64,000 bases of DNA from JACCZR01 sp963830065 (GTDB lineage: Bacteria; Actinomycetota; Thermoleophilia; Solirubrobacterales; Thermoleophilaceae): the NCBI GenBank assembly GCA_963830065.1, contig CAWHLA010000012.1, positions 1-64,000 on the forward strand. Direction: 5' to 3'. Shown one piece after another: positions 7,768 to 15,856 of this stretch. Position numbers and translations under genes: made by a program. Position 1 is the stretch's first letter. Each line of letters starts with the position of its first letter. The notes beneath the pieces are model-generated. The model was not told the DNA's origin, ran no database searches, and worked only from the letters and a program-made list of their open reading frames with translations.

Positions 7768-9084
7768 ATGGCCTCGACCCCTATGCCGGCCGGGGGAGGC
7801 CGGCCGCTGCCTGGTTCCCGGCGCGTGCTGGCCCTCGCCGGAGATCGCCGCTTGGCCGCGTTCGTCCGCGGAGGCAGCGAGCCCGCTTTCGAGGTTCTGT
7901 TCGAGCGCCACGGGCCGGCCATCCTCGCTTTCTGCCGCCAAATCCTCGGCTCCCACGAGGAGGCCGAGGACGCGGTTCAGCAGACCTTTGCCTCTGCGCA
8001 CCGGGCCCTGGTCGACGAGGACCGCCCGATCGACGTCAAGCCCTGGCTCTACACCATCGCGCGCAACCGCTGCATCTCGATGGTCCGCGCCCGGAAGCCC
8101 GAGTCCCTGCCGCTCGAGGAGGATTTGGCCCCCGGCCCGGGGATGGTCGATGAGGTCGAGCAGCGGATCGAGCTACGAGAGCTCGTTCATGATCTGGCCG
8201 ATCTGCCCGAGCAGCCGCGCTCGGCGCTGGTCTTGTTCGAGCTGGGCGACCTGTCGCACGAGCAGATCGCCGACGTCCTGGGCTGCGAGGCCCAACAGGT
8301 GAAGGGAATGGTCTTCAGAGCGCGCAGCGGGCTGGCCGAGCGCCGGGCGGCGAGGACCGCCTCGTGCGAGGAGATCCAGGAGGAGCTCTCGACCCTGCGC
8401 GGTGGCGCGCTTCGCCGAGGCCGGCTGCGGCATCACGTGCGCACGTGCCCTGCGTGCGCTTCCTTCCGCGACGACGTCCGGCGTCAGCGCGCCCAGATGG
8501 CGATCCTGCTGCCCGTCGCCCCCTCGGCCGCGCTCAAGGCCGGAGTGCTGGGAGCGGCCGGGGGAGGCGCCGCCGGCTCAGGCGCGCTCGCCAAGGTGGC
8601 CGTCATCGGGGCCGTAGCGGCGGGCACCGTGGGCGGCGCGGGGATCGCGGTCGAAGAGCTGCGCCAGCCCGACGGAGGCCCGGCGGTCCCGGCCGCGACC
8701 ACGCGCGCCAACCCCCACGCAGCCACTGCTGCGCTCAGCGCCTCGGTGGCCGACGCCGCCCGCCAGGCGCGCGGCGCGGCGCGACCGGCCGCTGCGACCG
8801 GGCGACCCGGCGTCGAGCAGTCCCCCACCGCCGCCGGGGGCAAGAGCGCGACGGCGCCCGGCCGGGAGCGTGGCCTGAGCAAGGCGGCACCCCAGGGCGC
8901 TGCTGCGCCCGGGCGGGCGCGGTCGCTCGCAGCCCCGGGCCACTCGAAGAAGCCCGCGGACCCGCCTGGCCTCGCGGCACCCCGCCGTCAGATCGTCCCG
9001 CCGCGGGCGATACCGCCCTCCGCCGAGCCTCGGGGCCTCCGCCGCCTGAAGCGCGAGCCGCCGCCCCAGAGCCGGCGCCCCTAA
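7768..9084 (+). CDS. ECF sigma factor with fused zinc-finger-like, membrane and Ala/Pro-rich C-terminal region
   Basis: About 438 residues. Sigma region 2 (FEVLFERHGPAILAFCRQIL, about residues 41-60, then the EDAVQQTF helix) and region 4 (ALVLFELGDLSHEQIADVLG, about 153-172) form an ordinary ECF factor. The protein does not stop there: a Cys/His motif (HHVRTCPACASF, about 222-233) resembling an anti-sigma zinc finger follows. After it come a glycine/alanine hydrophobic stretch (KVAVIGAVAAGTVGGAGIAV) that could span the membrane and a ~170-residue Ala/Pro/Arg tail. Sigma and membrane-tethering parts are thus on one chain. ATG 7768 is chosen as the first start giving only sigma sequence, but it lacks a Shine-Dalgarno. 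It converges with phzF-like, overlapping by 4 bases. Confidence 0.82.
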   Translation: MASTPMPAGGGRPLPGSRRVLALAGDRRLAAFVRGGSEPAFEVLFERHGPAILAFCRQILGSHEEAEDAVQQTFASAHRALVDEDRPIDVKPWLYTIARNRCISMVRARKPESLPLEEDLAPGPGMVDEVEQRIELRELVHDLADLPEQPRSALVLFELGDLSHEQIADVLGCEAQQVKGMVFRARSGLAERRAARTASCEEIQEELSTLRGGALRRGRLRHHVRTCPACASFRDDVRRQRAQMAILLPVAPSAALKAGVLGAAGGGAAGSGALAKVAVIGAVAAGTVGGAGIAVEELRQPDGGPAVPAATTRANPHAATAALSASVADAARQARGAARPAAATGRPGVEQSPTAAGGKSATAPGRERGLSKAAPQGAAAPGRARSLAAPGHSKKPADPPGLAAPRRQIVPPRAIPPSAEPRGLRRLKREPPPQSRRP

Positions 9085-9707
9085 GCGCTGACGCGGCCGC
9101 CGATCTCCACCAGGCCGTCGTCGCGCGGCGCCGCGTAGATGACCGAGCTCGCGCCCTGGTGGATCTCGATCTGCTGCTGGAGCTCCGAGGCGAGCACGAC
9201 CGCCGCCGCTCCGGTGGCCTCGTCCTCCACGATGCCGAGGTCCAGCGGGAACACCCGCGCCCGTACGACGCCGGGAGCGGTCCAGGCCCAGTAGGCGTCG
9301 AGGCCGGCCGCGGGCGGCTCGAGGGCGTCGACCTCGGCGGCCGAGCCCAGCTCGGTCCACCTGAACGACGGAGCCCACTCCGGGCGCCCGGCGACGAACG
9401 ACAGGTCGCCGTCGCGACGGGCGGGGACGTCGCCGGCCGGCGGGCGCATCACGTCGGCGGGGTACCCGTGCTGCGCGAGCAGCCACGCCGTGCCGACAAG
9501 CGGGTGGCCGGCGAACGGCAGCTCCGCGGCCGGGGTAAAGATGCTCACGCGGCCGGTGTCGGCGTCGTCGACGAAGACCGTCTCGCTCAGGCCGAGCTCG
9601 TGAGCGACGCGCTGGCGGGACGCGGTGTCGGCGGGCTCGCCGTCCAGCGACACGGCCAGCGCGTTGCCGCCGCCGTCTTCGCCTCCGAACACGTGCACGA
9701 ACTCCAC
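9081..9707 (-). CDS. PhzF-family isomerase-like protein
   Basis: A 208-residue protein of the PhzF/DapF-like two-lobe fold. The signature ELPFAGHPLVGTAWLL and, in the second lobe, DEATGAAAVVLA are the conserved PhzF motifs; the catalytic Glu position is in GLSETVFV. It is short compared with the usual 260-300 residues, but no break is visible. The physiological reaction is unknown for most members of this family. GTG 9707 has a TAGCGT box 7 nt upstream and no Shine-Dalgarno, which fits a leaderless message. Confidence 0.78.
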   Translation of the reverse strand: MEFVHVFGGEDGGGNALAVSLDGEPADTASRQRVAHELGLSETVFVDDADTGRVSIFTPAAELPFAGHPLVGTAWLLAQHGYPADVMRPPAGDVPARRDGDLSFVAGRPEWAPSFRWTELGSAAEVDALEPPAAGLDAYWAWTAPGVVRARVFPLDLGIVEDEATGAAAVVLASELQQQIEIHQGASSVIYAAPRDDGLVEIGGRVSA

Positions 9708-9746
9708 CGCTCAGACGCTATCCGCCGCAAAGCCCGCTACAGTGCC

Positions 9747-9880
9747 CGACTTCGCCGAGCTCCCTCCGCCGAGGAGGGGGACGGGGGACCCACTGGCCAC
9801 AGTGCCGGGGGCGAATCGCGGCCCGAGAGCCGCGTAGCGCGATAGCGCGAGCCCGTCAGCTAACCCCGTAGGCGAGCGAC
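9747..9880 (+). ncRNA. c-di-AMP riboswitch (ydaO-yuaA type)
   Basis: The leader of the M23 peptidase gene shows the conserved blocks of this riboswitch in order: CTTCGCCGAGCTC, then GGGGGACCCACT, then GGGGGCGAATCGCGG, and at the 3' end GCGAGCCCGTCAG, CTAACCCCGTAGGCG. The 3' block lies immediately before the GTG start. In actinobacteria this class typically controls cell-wall peptidase genes (Rpf, M23, NlpC/P60), matching the downstream gene. Binding of c-di-AMP normally lowers expression. The call rests on motif memory and position; a covariance-model search was not run. Confidence 0.88.
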
Positions 9881-9883
9881 CCA

Positions 9884-10474
9884 GTGCGTTCTCGTTCGCT
9901 CATCACGACCCTGTTGTTGATCGTCGCCTCACCGGCGGCGGGCATCGCCGTGGCGCAAGCCGCGCCAAACGGCCCGGTCACGCCTCAGGTGGCCCAGTCC
10001 GCCCCACCCCTGGTGAAGATGGCCGGACCGCGCACGCTGAAGCCGGTGGGCCGCTTCGCAGACATCGCATTCCCCGTGAAGGCGCCGGTGGGATACGGCG
10101 AGAGCGGCGCTCGCTACGGCACAGACCGCGGAGGCCGGATGCACGAGGGCCAGGACATCTTCGCCCCCGCAGGCACCCCGCTGGTGGCGATGCACGACTC
10201 GAAGGTGGTCGAGGAGGGCAACGGCGGCGGTCGCGGCAACTACGTCGCGCTCTACAGCCCTTCGATCAACAGGACCTTCGTCTACCTGCACATGCAGTCC
10301 CCGGCCCACGTGAAGACCGGCTCGAAGGTCAGGGCGGGCCAGCGGGTGGGCGAGCTGGGGTGCACCGGATCATGCTTCGGCGACCACCTGCATTTGGAGG
10401 TTCGGCGGGGTAACACGACCGAAGGTGCACCGACGGACCCGATGCCACACCTGATTAGAGCCAAACGCCGGTAG
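9884..10474 (+). CDS. Secreted M23-family metallopeptidase
   Basis: A 196-residue protein with signal peptide (LITTLLLIVASPAAGIAVAQA) and an M23 (LytM) domain. Zinc ligands are seen in MHEGQDIFAP (His and Asp) and HLHLEV (His), with the second catalytic His in YLHMQ. It should act outside the membrane on peptidoglycan cross-bridges. The GTG start at 9884 follows the c-di-AMP riboswitch directly, so expression is probably tied to wall or osmotic state. Another M23 protein is at 16945-17637. Confidence 0.9.
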   Translation: MRSRSLITTLLLIVASPAAGIAVAQAAPNGPVTPQVAQSAPPLVKMAGPRTLKPVGRFADIAFPVKAPVGYGESGARYGTDRGGRMHEGQDIFAPAGTPLVAMHDSKVVEEGNGGGRGNYVALYSPSINRTFVYLHMQSPAHVKTGSKVRAGQRVGELGCTGSCFGDHLHLEVRRGNTTEGAPTDPMPHLIRAKRR

Positions 10475-10484
10475 CTTTACCCGC

Positions 10485-10790
10485 GTGGACGCGGCTGCCC
10501 TTCGCAACCGTCTGATCCTCGCGTCGAGCATGTGGCGGCAGGCAACGGACGAGCCGCTCCCGAAGATGCCGCCTGGGGAGCCCGTCGAGCAGATCCAGAC
10601 GTTCGAGCTGAAGCTGGTGGAGTTGCTGTGCTCGCAGGCCACGGCGGAGACCGCGCGGTCGGTGGCCGACCAGACCTGGGATCTGGTGCACGACCGGCCC
10701 GAGGACGATCCCGTCAAGCAGCGCGTGGCCAAGTGCCACGAGGAGCTCGCCCGGCTTTCCGCCAGCGGCGGCCTGGGAGGGGCGGGGTGA
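10485..10790 (+). CDS. Small hypothetical protein at the head of the SpoIIE/STAS operon
   Basis: A 101-residue soluble, mostly helical protein (MDAAALRNRLILASSMWRQ... ELKLVELLCSQATAETARSV). No signal peptide or known motif. The GTG start has a TAGCTT box 7 nt upstream, overlapping the preceding stop codon, suggesting a leaderless promoter. Its stop overlaps the next start (GTGA), so it is translated with the phosphatase and may belong to the same signalling route. I do not recognise the family. Confidence 0.7.
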   Translation: MDAAALRNRLILASSMWRQATDEPLPKMPPGEPVEQIQTFELKLVELLCSQATAETARSVADQTWDLVHDRPEDDPVKQRVAKCHEELARLSASGGLGGAG

Positions 10791-13291
10791 CGCGCGACTC
10801 CGAGATGTTCGACCCCCAGCTGAGGGCGACCTCACTGGCGGTGGTGCTGTGGAGCATCTCGGCGATCTGCCTCGTCACGCTGGCGCTGCCGCACGCGAAG
10901 GACGTCAATGCCGTGGAGATCCTGGTGATCTCGGGTGTGCTGTCGGTCATCGCCGCGGTCCTGTGGCGGGTGGGTGCGCGATTCGACACCCGGGTGATCT
11001 CCGGCCTGGTCGTGCTGACCACGCTGCTGATAGCGCTCCTTAACTTCGCCGCGGGGACCACGGCCGGCTTCGGGCTGTTCTTCGGGCTGACCATCGTCTA
11101 CGCCTTCTACTTCCTCGATCTGCGCTTCGCGCTCGCCCACGTGCCGGTGGTGGCGGTCGCCTACGTGATCCAGCTGGCGCTGAACCCGGGGCCGAGCCCG
11201 GTGAGCCGCACGCTGCTGGTGGTCGGCACGCCGACGGTGACCGGGCTCCTGGTAGCCCGGCTGCTCAGGGTGCTGCGGGGCGAGAGCGGGCGCAACCGGC
11301 GCGTGCTCGAGACGACCGACGACGCCTACGCGGCGCTCGAGCTCGACGGGACGGTGGTCGAGTGGAACCCGGCCGCCGAGCGGATATTCGGACGGCCGTC
11401 GTCGGAGATCCTGGGGCGCAACTTCGGCGAAGTCGTCTACCCGGCCGAGACGCTCCCCGTGTTTCGCGAGCGCCTGCGAGCGCTGCGCGACGCCGAGGAG
11501 GTCACGGGCTTCGCCTTCGAGACCGAGTACGCGCGGCCCGACGGGACCACCTTCCCGGCCGCCGTCACCGTCTCGCGGGTCGAGGGCGGGGCCGGGCAGC
11601 CCATCCTGGCGAGCTTCGCCCGCGACCTGACCCACGAGCGCCGCCGCGAGGCCGAGCAGGCGCAGCTGGCCAGCGAGCAGGCCGCGCGCCGCGAGGCCGA
11701 GCACGTGGCCGAGATGGTCAGCGGCATGCAGCTGCTGGTGGATGCGGCGCTGGCGCACACCACCTCCGAGGGCATGATGAACGCGCTCATTCCGCGGGTG
11801 CGCGCCGTGCTCGACGCCGACGCCGCCAGCGTGCTGCTGCGGGAGGAGGGAGAGGACGTGCTGATCGTCCGCGCCTCCACTGGTGGCGACCCCGAGAACC
11901 GCCTCCGGGTGGCCTTCGGCGACTACTTCAGCGGCATGGTGGCCGCCGAGGGGCGACCGATGCTCGAACAGGACCCCAGACTCGAGCAGCTGGCCGACCC
12001 CGCCATGCGGGAGGCGGAGGTCATCAGCCTGATGGGAGTGCCCCTGCTCGTGTCCAACGAGGTGGCCGGAGTCCTCGCGGTGGGCTCCAGCGATCGCCGC
12101 TTCAGCTCCGACGACCTCGCGATGCTGCGACTGGCGGCCGACCGCGTGGCGCTGGCGCTCGACCACGCGCGCGTGTACGAGCGAGAGCACCGCATTGCCG
12201 AGACGCTGCAGCGCAGCCTGCTCCCCGAGGTGATGCCCAACCTGCCGGGCATGGGCGTCTCGGCCCGGTACGTGCCCGCTGCCTCGGAGGCCGAGGTGGG
12301 CGGAGATTGGTTCGACGTGATCACGATGCCCGGCGGCAAGGTGGGCCTGGTGATGGGCGACGTGGCGGGCAAGGGCCTGAGCGCGGCGTCGATGGTCGGG
12401 AGCATGCGCAGCGCCCTGCGCGCCTACGCGCTGGAGGGTCACGAGCCCGCCGTGGTGCTCGAGCGGCTGAACCGCCTGGTGTGGGCCGAGCTCGACGAGA
12501 GCCAGATGGCCACGCTGATCTACGTTGTCTTCGACCCGCTCGAGGGCAAGCTCAGCTGGGTGAACGCCGGCCACCTTCCGCCACTTCGCACCACGGGCAA
12601 CGGCTCGCAGCCCGAGTTCCTCCAGGGTGCACGGTCCGTGCCCCTCGGAGTGATGCCGTTCCCGTCCTTCGAGGAGGGCAACGCGGACCTCGGTCAGGGC
12701 TCGACGATCCTGCTCTACACCGACGGCCTGGTCGAGCGCCCCGGCTCGGTCATCGACATGGGCCTGGACGCGCTGGCGCAGGCAGTGGACGAGGCCCCGG
12801 AGGGGACCGACGCGCTGCTGGACCACCTGCTGCGCGAGCTCTCGCCCGAGGGCGGTGTGTCCGACGACGTCGCGCTGCTGGCCTTCTGCAACGAGCCGGT
12901 GAGCGACCGCTTCGAGGTGGAGCTGCCCGCCCAGCCGGAGTCGCTGGCTGCCGTCCGCGGGCTGATGCGCCGCTGGCTGCGCCACGCCGGCAGCAGCGAC
13001 GAGGAGATCGCCGAGGTGACCACCGCGTGCGGCGAGGCGTGCACCAACGCCATCGAGCACGCCGGAGCGGGCGGCTCGTCCTCGTTCCAGATGGAGGGCG
13101 CGCTGACCTCGGGACCGGGGGTCGAGGTGGTGGTGCGTGACTTCGGCGCGTGGCGGCCGGGCCGCGACGACGACCACGGTCGCGGGCTGGAGTTGATGGA
13201 AGCGTTGATGGACGAAGTCCAGGTGACGGCCAGCCAGGAAGGTACGGTCGTGCGCATGCAGCGGAAGCTCAACGGAGTCTCCGTCTCTTGA
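10787..13291 (+). CDS. Membrane PAS-GAF-SpoIIE phosphatase with C-terminal HATPase (RsbU/RsbW-type) domain
   Basis: An 834-residue multidomain regulator. Residues about 12-165 hold four to six hydrophobic spans. A PAS domain (ALELDGTVVEWNPAAERIFG) follows, then a coiled coil, a GAF domain (about 320-460), a SpoIIE PP2C-type Ser phosphatase (EVGGDWFDV, VMGDVAGKGLSAA, LLYTDGLVE, GVSDDVALLAF) and a HATPase_c anti-sigma kinase domain (ACGEACTNAIEHA, GRGLELMEA). Phosphatase and kinase of the partner-switch pathway are thus on one chain. The next gene encodes the STAS substrate. GTG 10787 overlaps the preceding stop, and its own stop overlaps the STAS start (TTGA). No sigma factor gene is adjacent. 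Confidence 0.92.
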   Translation: MTRDSEMFDPQLRATSLAVVLWSISAICLVTLALPHAKDVNAVEILVISGVLSVIAAVLWRVGARFDTRVISGLVVLTTLLIALLNFAAGTTAGFGLFFGLTIVYAFYFLDLRFALAHVPVVAVAYVIQLALNPGPSPVSRTLLVVGTPTVTGLLVARLLRVLRGESGRNRRVLETTDDAYAALELDGTVVEWNPAAERIFGRPSSEILGRNFGEVVYPAETLPVFRERLRALRDAEEVTGFAFETEYARPDGTTFPAAVTVSRVEGGAGQPILASFARDLTHERRREAEQAQLASEQAARREAEHVAEMVSGMQLLVDAALAHTTSEGMMNALIPRVRAVLDADAASVLLREEGEDVLIVRASTGGDPENRLRVAFGDYFSGMVAAEGRPMLEQDPRLEQLADPAMREAEVISLMGVPLLVSNEVAGVLAVGSSDRRFSSDDLAMLRLAADRVALALDHARVYEREHRIAETLQRSLLPEVMPNLPGMGVSARYVPAASEAEVGGDWFDVITMPGGKVGLVMGDVAGKGLSAASMVGSMRSALRAYALEGHEPAVVLERLNRLVWAELDESQMATLIYVVFDPLEGKLSWVNAGHLPPLRTTGNGSQPEFLQGARSVPLGVMPFPSFEEGNADLGQGSTILLYTDGLVERPGSVIDMGLDALAQAVDEAPEGTDALLDHLLRELSPEGGVSDDVALLAFCNEPVSDRFEVELPAQPESLAAVRGLMRRWLRHAGSSDEEIAEVTTACGEACTNAIEHAGAGGSSSFQMEGALTSGPGVEVVVRDFGAWRPGRDDDHGRGLELMEALMDEVQVTASQEGTVVRMQRKLNGVSVS

Positions 13292-13638
13292 ACGACCTCG
13301 GAAACGTGGAGGTGCGCGAGGACGACGGCGTCGTCGTCGCCAGCGTCAGTGGCGAGCTCGACCTCTCCAACTCCCCCGCCACCGGAGACGCCATCGAGGC
13401 CGCACTGCCGGCCTCGGCTCGCTCGCTGGTGGTCGACTTCACCCAGCTGACCTTCCTGGACTCGAGCGGTGTGGCCATGCTGTTCCGCCTGGTGCGCCGG
13501 CTGGGCGACCACCGCCAGCAGCTGCACGTGGTGGCTCCCGCCGGGGAGGCGGTCGGTCGGGTGCTGGAGATCGTGGAGTTCGACCGCGCGGCGCCCGTGT
13601 ACCCCACGCTCGACGCCGCTCTCGCAGCCGCCAACTAG
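13288..13638 (+). CDS. STAS-domain anti-anti-sigma factor
   Basis: A 116-residue SpoIIAA/RsbV-like protein. The segment VVASVSGELDLSNSPA is the beginning of the STAS fold. VVDFTQLTFLDSSGVAMLF carries the conserved Ser-Ser-Gly whose Ser is phosphorylated by the anti-sigma kinase and dephosphorylated by the SpoIIE phosphatase. The TTG start overlaps the stop of the phosphatase gene, giving 1:1 coupled synthesis. The fused HATPase domain of that neighbour is the likely kinase. Confidence 0.92.
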   Translation: MNDLGNVEVREDDGVVVASVSGELDLSNSPATGDAIEAALPASARSLVVDFTQLTFLDSSGVAMLFRLVRRLGDHRQQLHVVAPAGEAVGRVLEIVEFDRAAPVYPTLDAALAAAN

Positions 13639-13717
13639 CGGCGAAGTCCAGCACCAGCTGCGGTCGGCATCCGCGGCAGGTTACGCTCTGAGGTCTTGAC
13701 CTAGCGAGGAGAGAGCA

Positions 13718-15280
13718 TTGGCGCAGACAGAGCCGCAGACCGTCGACAGCACCGCTTCCCACAGCAACGGAGCGGCGGGCAACGGGAGCACGATCGAGGT
13801 GCAGAACCCGGCGACGGGCCAGACCATCGCCCGCGTGCCCGCGATCGGGACCGACCAGGTGGCTGAGCTGGCCGCTCGCGCCCGGGCCGCCCAGCCCGGC
13901 TGGGAGGCGCTCGGATTCGAAGGCCGCGCAAAGATCCTCAAGCGCGCGCAGAAGTGGACGACCGACAACGCCGACCGCATCGCGCGGACGATCATCTCCG
14001 AGACGGGCAAGACCTACGAGGACGCCCAGCTCGCCGAGATCTCCTACGCGGCTCAGGCGTTCGGCTTCTGGGCCAAGAACGCCGAGGACTACCTCTCGGA
14101 CGAGAAGATCCGCTCCACCTCGCCGTTCGTGGCCGGTCGCAAGCTGTTCGTCCGCTACGCGCCCGTGGGCGTGGTGGGCGTCATCGGTCCGTGGAACTAC
14201 CCGCTGACCAATTCCTTCGGCGACTGCATCCCCGCGCTCGCCGCGGGCAATTCGGTGATCCTCAAGCCGGCCTCGCTGACGCCGCTGACGTCGCTGCTGA
14301 TGCAGGAGGCGCTGCGCGAGTGCGGCCTGCCCGAGGACGTCTTCCTCACCGCGGTCGGTCCCGGGGCCGTCGGCTCCGAGCTGATCGACCACGTGGGCTA
14401 CGTGATGTTCACCGGCTCCACCGAGGTCGGCAAGAAGGTGATGGAGCGGGCCGCCAAGACGCTCACGCCGGTCGGCCTCGAGCTGGGCGGCAAGGACCCG
14501 ATGCTGGTCCTCTCCGACGCCAACCTCGAGCGCGCCGCCAACGCCGCGGTGCACTACTCGATGCAGAACGGCGGGCAGACCTGCATCTCGGTCGAGCGCG
14601 TCTACGTCGAGGAGCCGGTGTACGAGCAGTTCGTCTCCCTGGTGGAGAAGAAGATGCGCGCCGTGCGCCAGGGCGTGCCGGGCGACCCCGGCGTGACCGA
14701 CGTCGGCGCCGTCACCTCGCCGCCGCAGGTGGACCTGATCGAAGAGCACGTGCGCGACGCCGTGGACAAGGGCGCGAAGGTGCTGGTGGGGGGCCACAGG
14801 GGTGAGGGCCCGGGCGACTTCTACGAGCCCACCATGCTGGTGAACGTCGACCACACGATGGAGGCGATGACCGAGGAGACCTTCGGCCCCACGCTTCCCG
14901 TGATGAAGGTCAAGGACGCGGAGGAGGCGATCCGCCTGGCCAACGACTCTCCCTACGGCCTGCAGGCGTCGGTGTGGACCGACGACACCGCCAAGGGCGA
15001 GCGGCTGGCGCGCGAGCTGGAGTCCGGCGTGGTGTGCGTCAACGACGCCCAGATCAACTACATCGCGCTCGAGCTGCCCATGGGGGGCTGGAAGGCGTCA
15101 GGGCTGGGCTCGCGCCACGGCAAGGACGGCATCCGCAAGTACACCAAGAAGCAGACCGTGCTGGTCACGAAGTTCGCCCCCACCAACAAGGACATCCACA
15201 TGATGCCCTACAAGGGCCGGACGACGAAGCTGCTGGGCAAGATGGTCAAGCTCCTGTACGGCAGGGGCAAGCGGGACTAA
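13718..15280 (+). CDS. NAD(P)-dependent aldehyde dehydrogenase
   Basis: A 520-residue ALDH. The oxyanion and cofactor region VIGPWNYPLTNSFGDC, the Rossmann motif FTGSTEVGKK, the catalytic Glu in LELGGKDP, and the nucleophilic Cys in NGGQTCISVERV are all present, as is EETFGPTLPVM. The length and the C-terminal basic tail (TTKLLGKMVKLLYG) resemble ALDH3-like or succinate-semialdehyde-type actinobacterial enzymes; the substrate is not decidable here. TTG 13718 follows GAGGAGAGAG, a strong ribosome site. A weak CCCCG...CGGGG hairpin after the stop (15283-15298) might terminate. Confidence 0.9.
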   Translation: MAQTEPQTVDSTASHSNGAAGNGSTIEVQNPATGQTIARVPAIGTDQVAELAARARAAQPGWEALGFEGRAKILKRAQKWTTDNADRIARTIISETGKTYEDAQLAEISYAAQAFGFWAKNAEDYLSDEKIRSTSPFVAGRKLFVRYAPVGVVGVIGPWNYPLTNSFGDCIPALAAGNSVILKPASLTPLTSLLMQEALRECGLPEDVFLTAVGPGAVGSELIDHVGYVMFTGSTEVGKKVMERAAKTLTPVGLELGGKDPMLVLSDANLERAANAAVHYSMQNGGQTCISVERVYVEEPVYEQFVSLVEKKMRAVRQGVPGDPGVTDVGAVTSPPQVDLIEEHVRDAVDKGAKVLVGGHRGEGPGDFYEPTMLVNVDHTMEAMTEETFGPTLPVMKVKDAEEAIRLANDSPYGLQASVWTDDTAKGERLARELESGVVCVNDAQINYIALELPMGGWKASGLGSRHGKDGIRKYTKKQTVLVTKFAPTNKDIHMMPYKGRTTKLLGKMVKLLYGRGKRD

Positions 15281-15296
15281 AGCCCCGGCTCTTCGG

Positions 15297-15644
15297 GGTC
15301 GACATAACCGGCTATGCGCCGGTGTTTCGCCTGCATTCGGAGGGGAGCGCGATCGACTGGCACCTGGACGCCCGCAAGCCGCGTGACCGCCGCGCGGCCA
15401 AGAAGCTGATCGACCGGTTCCTGGCCACCGACCGCGACGGCAACCCGCACGCCCTGGCCCGCCGCATGGGGTCCGGAGATCTGGAACTGTCGCTCGGTGG
15501 TCGGCAGCAGGGGATGCCACCCAGTGCTACGACCGGCGCGGCAAGCGCAGGCGCAACGTGAACCGCACGCTGGCCCACCGCGACCACGTCCACATCGGGC
15601 TCAACCGTGCGGGAGCGCGCAAGAGAACCTCGTTCTGGCGCTAG
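15297..15644 (+). pseudogene. Remnant of an extracellular conserved protein, N-terminus missing and frameshifted
   Basis: In one frame the sequence reads GYAPVFRLHSEGSAIDWHL and DRRAAKKLIDRFLATDRDGN up to about 15475. In another it reads CYDRRGKRRRNVNRTLAHRD, HVHIGLNRAGARKRTSFWR, stop 15644. Together they give the C-terminal half of a His-rich family (AIDWHLD, AHRDHVHIGLN) that I associate with Thermoleophilia, with features like D-Ala-D-Ala peptidase or M15-type zinc sites. The N-terminal half and start are absent: the ALDH stop lies directly upstream. A frame change near 15480-15510 confirms damage. Confidence 0.6.
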
Positions 15645-15856
15645 GGGTAGAGGTCGCCGGTCTCGTCGGCCACGAAGATCGCGGTGACCGGGCAGTTCCC
15701 CGCGGCCTCGAGCACGACGTCCAGCGGCGCCCCGTTGGGGTCGATGACGACGGCCTTGTCCTCCTCGTCGAGCTCGAAGACGTCAGGGGCGGTGTCGACG
15801 CAGTCGCCGGACCCGATGCACAGGGCCCGGTCCACCCTGATCTGGACTTCGCTCAA
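15641..15856 (-). CDS. Single-cluster ferredoxin, [3Fe-4S] type
   Basis: A 71-residue ferredoxin with Cys at 13, 19 and 55 (LCIGSGDCVDTAPDVF, GNCPVTAI). The C-x5-C...CP pattern lacks the fourth cluster Cys and matches the small [3Fe-4S] ferredoxins that feed electrons to cytochrome P450 and other monooxygenases in actinobacteria. No P450 is in the neighbourhood. It ends four bases into the 15297 remnant and its start overlaps the stop of the upstream tail-anchored protein. Confidence 0.92.
   Translation of the reverse strand: MSEVQIRVDRALCIGSGDCVDTAPDVFELDEEDKAVVIDPNGAPLDVVLEAAGNCPVTAIFVADETGDLYP

Noticed and set aside
10832..13177. 781-residue open frame on the minus strand opposite the SpoIIE gene
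   Set aside because: It is His/Arg/Gln-rich with no domain, and lies exactly antisense to a clearly conserved multidomain gene; an artefact of high GC.
13439..14854. 471-residue minus-strand frame opposite the aldehyde dehydrogenase
   Set aside because: Low-complexity Val/Leu/His/Arg composition and full antisense overlap with a conserved enzyme.
15283..15298. CCCCG...CGGGG hairpin after the aldehyde dehydrogenase as a terminator
   Set aside because: Only five base pairs and no T tract; too weak to list as a feature.
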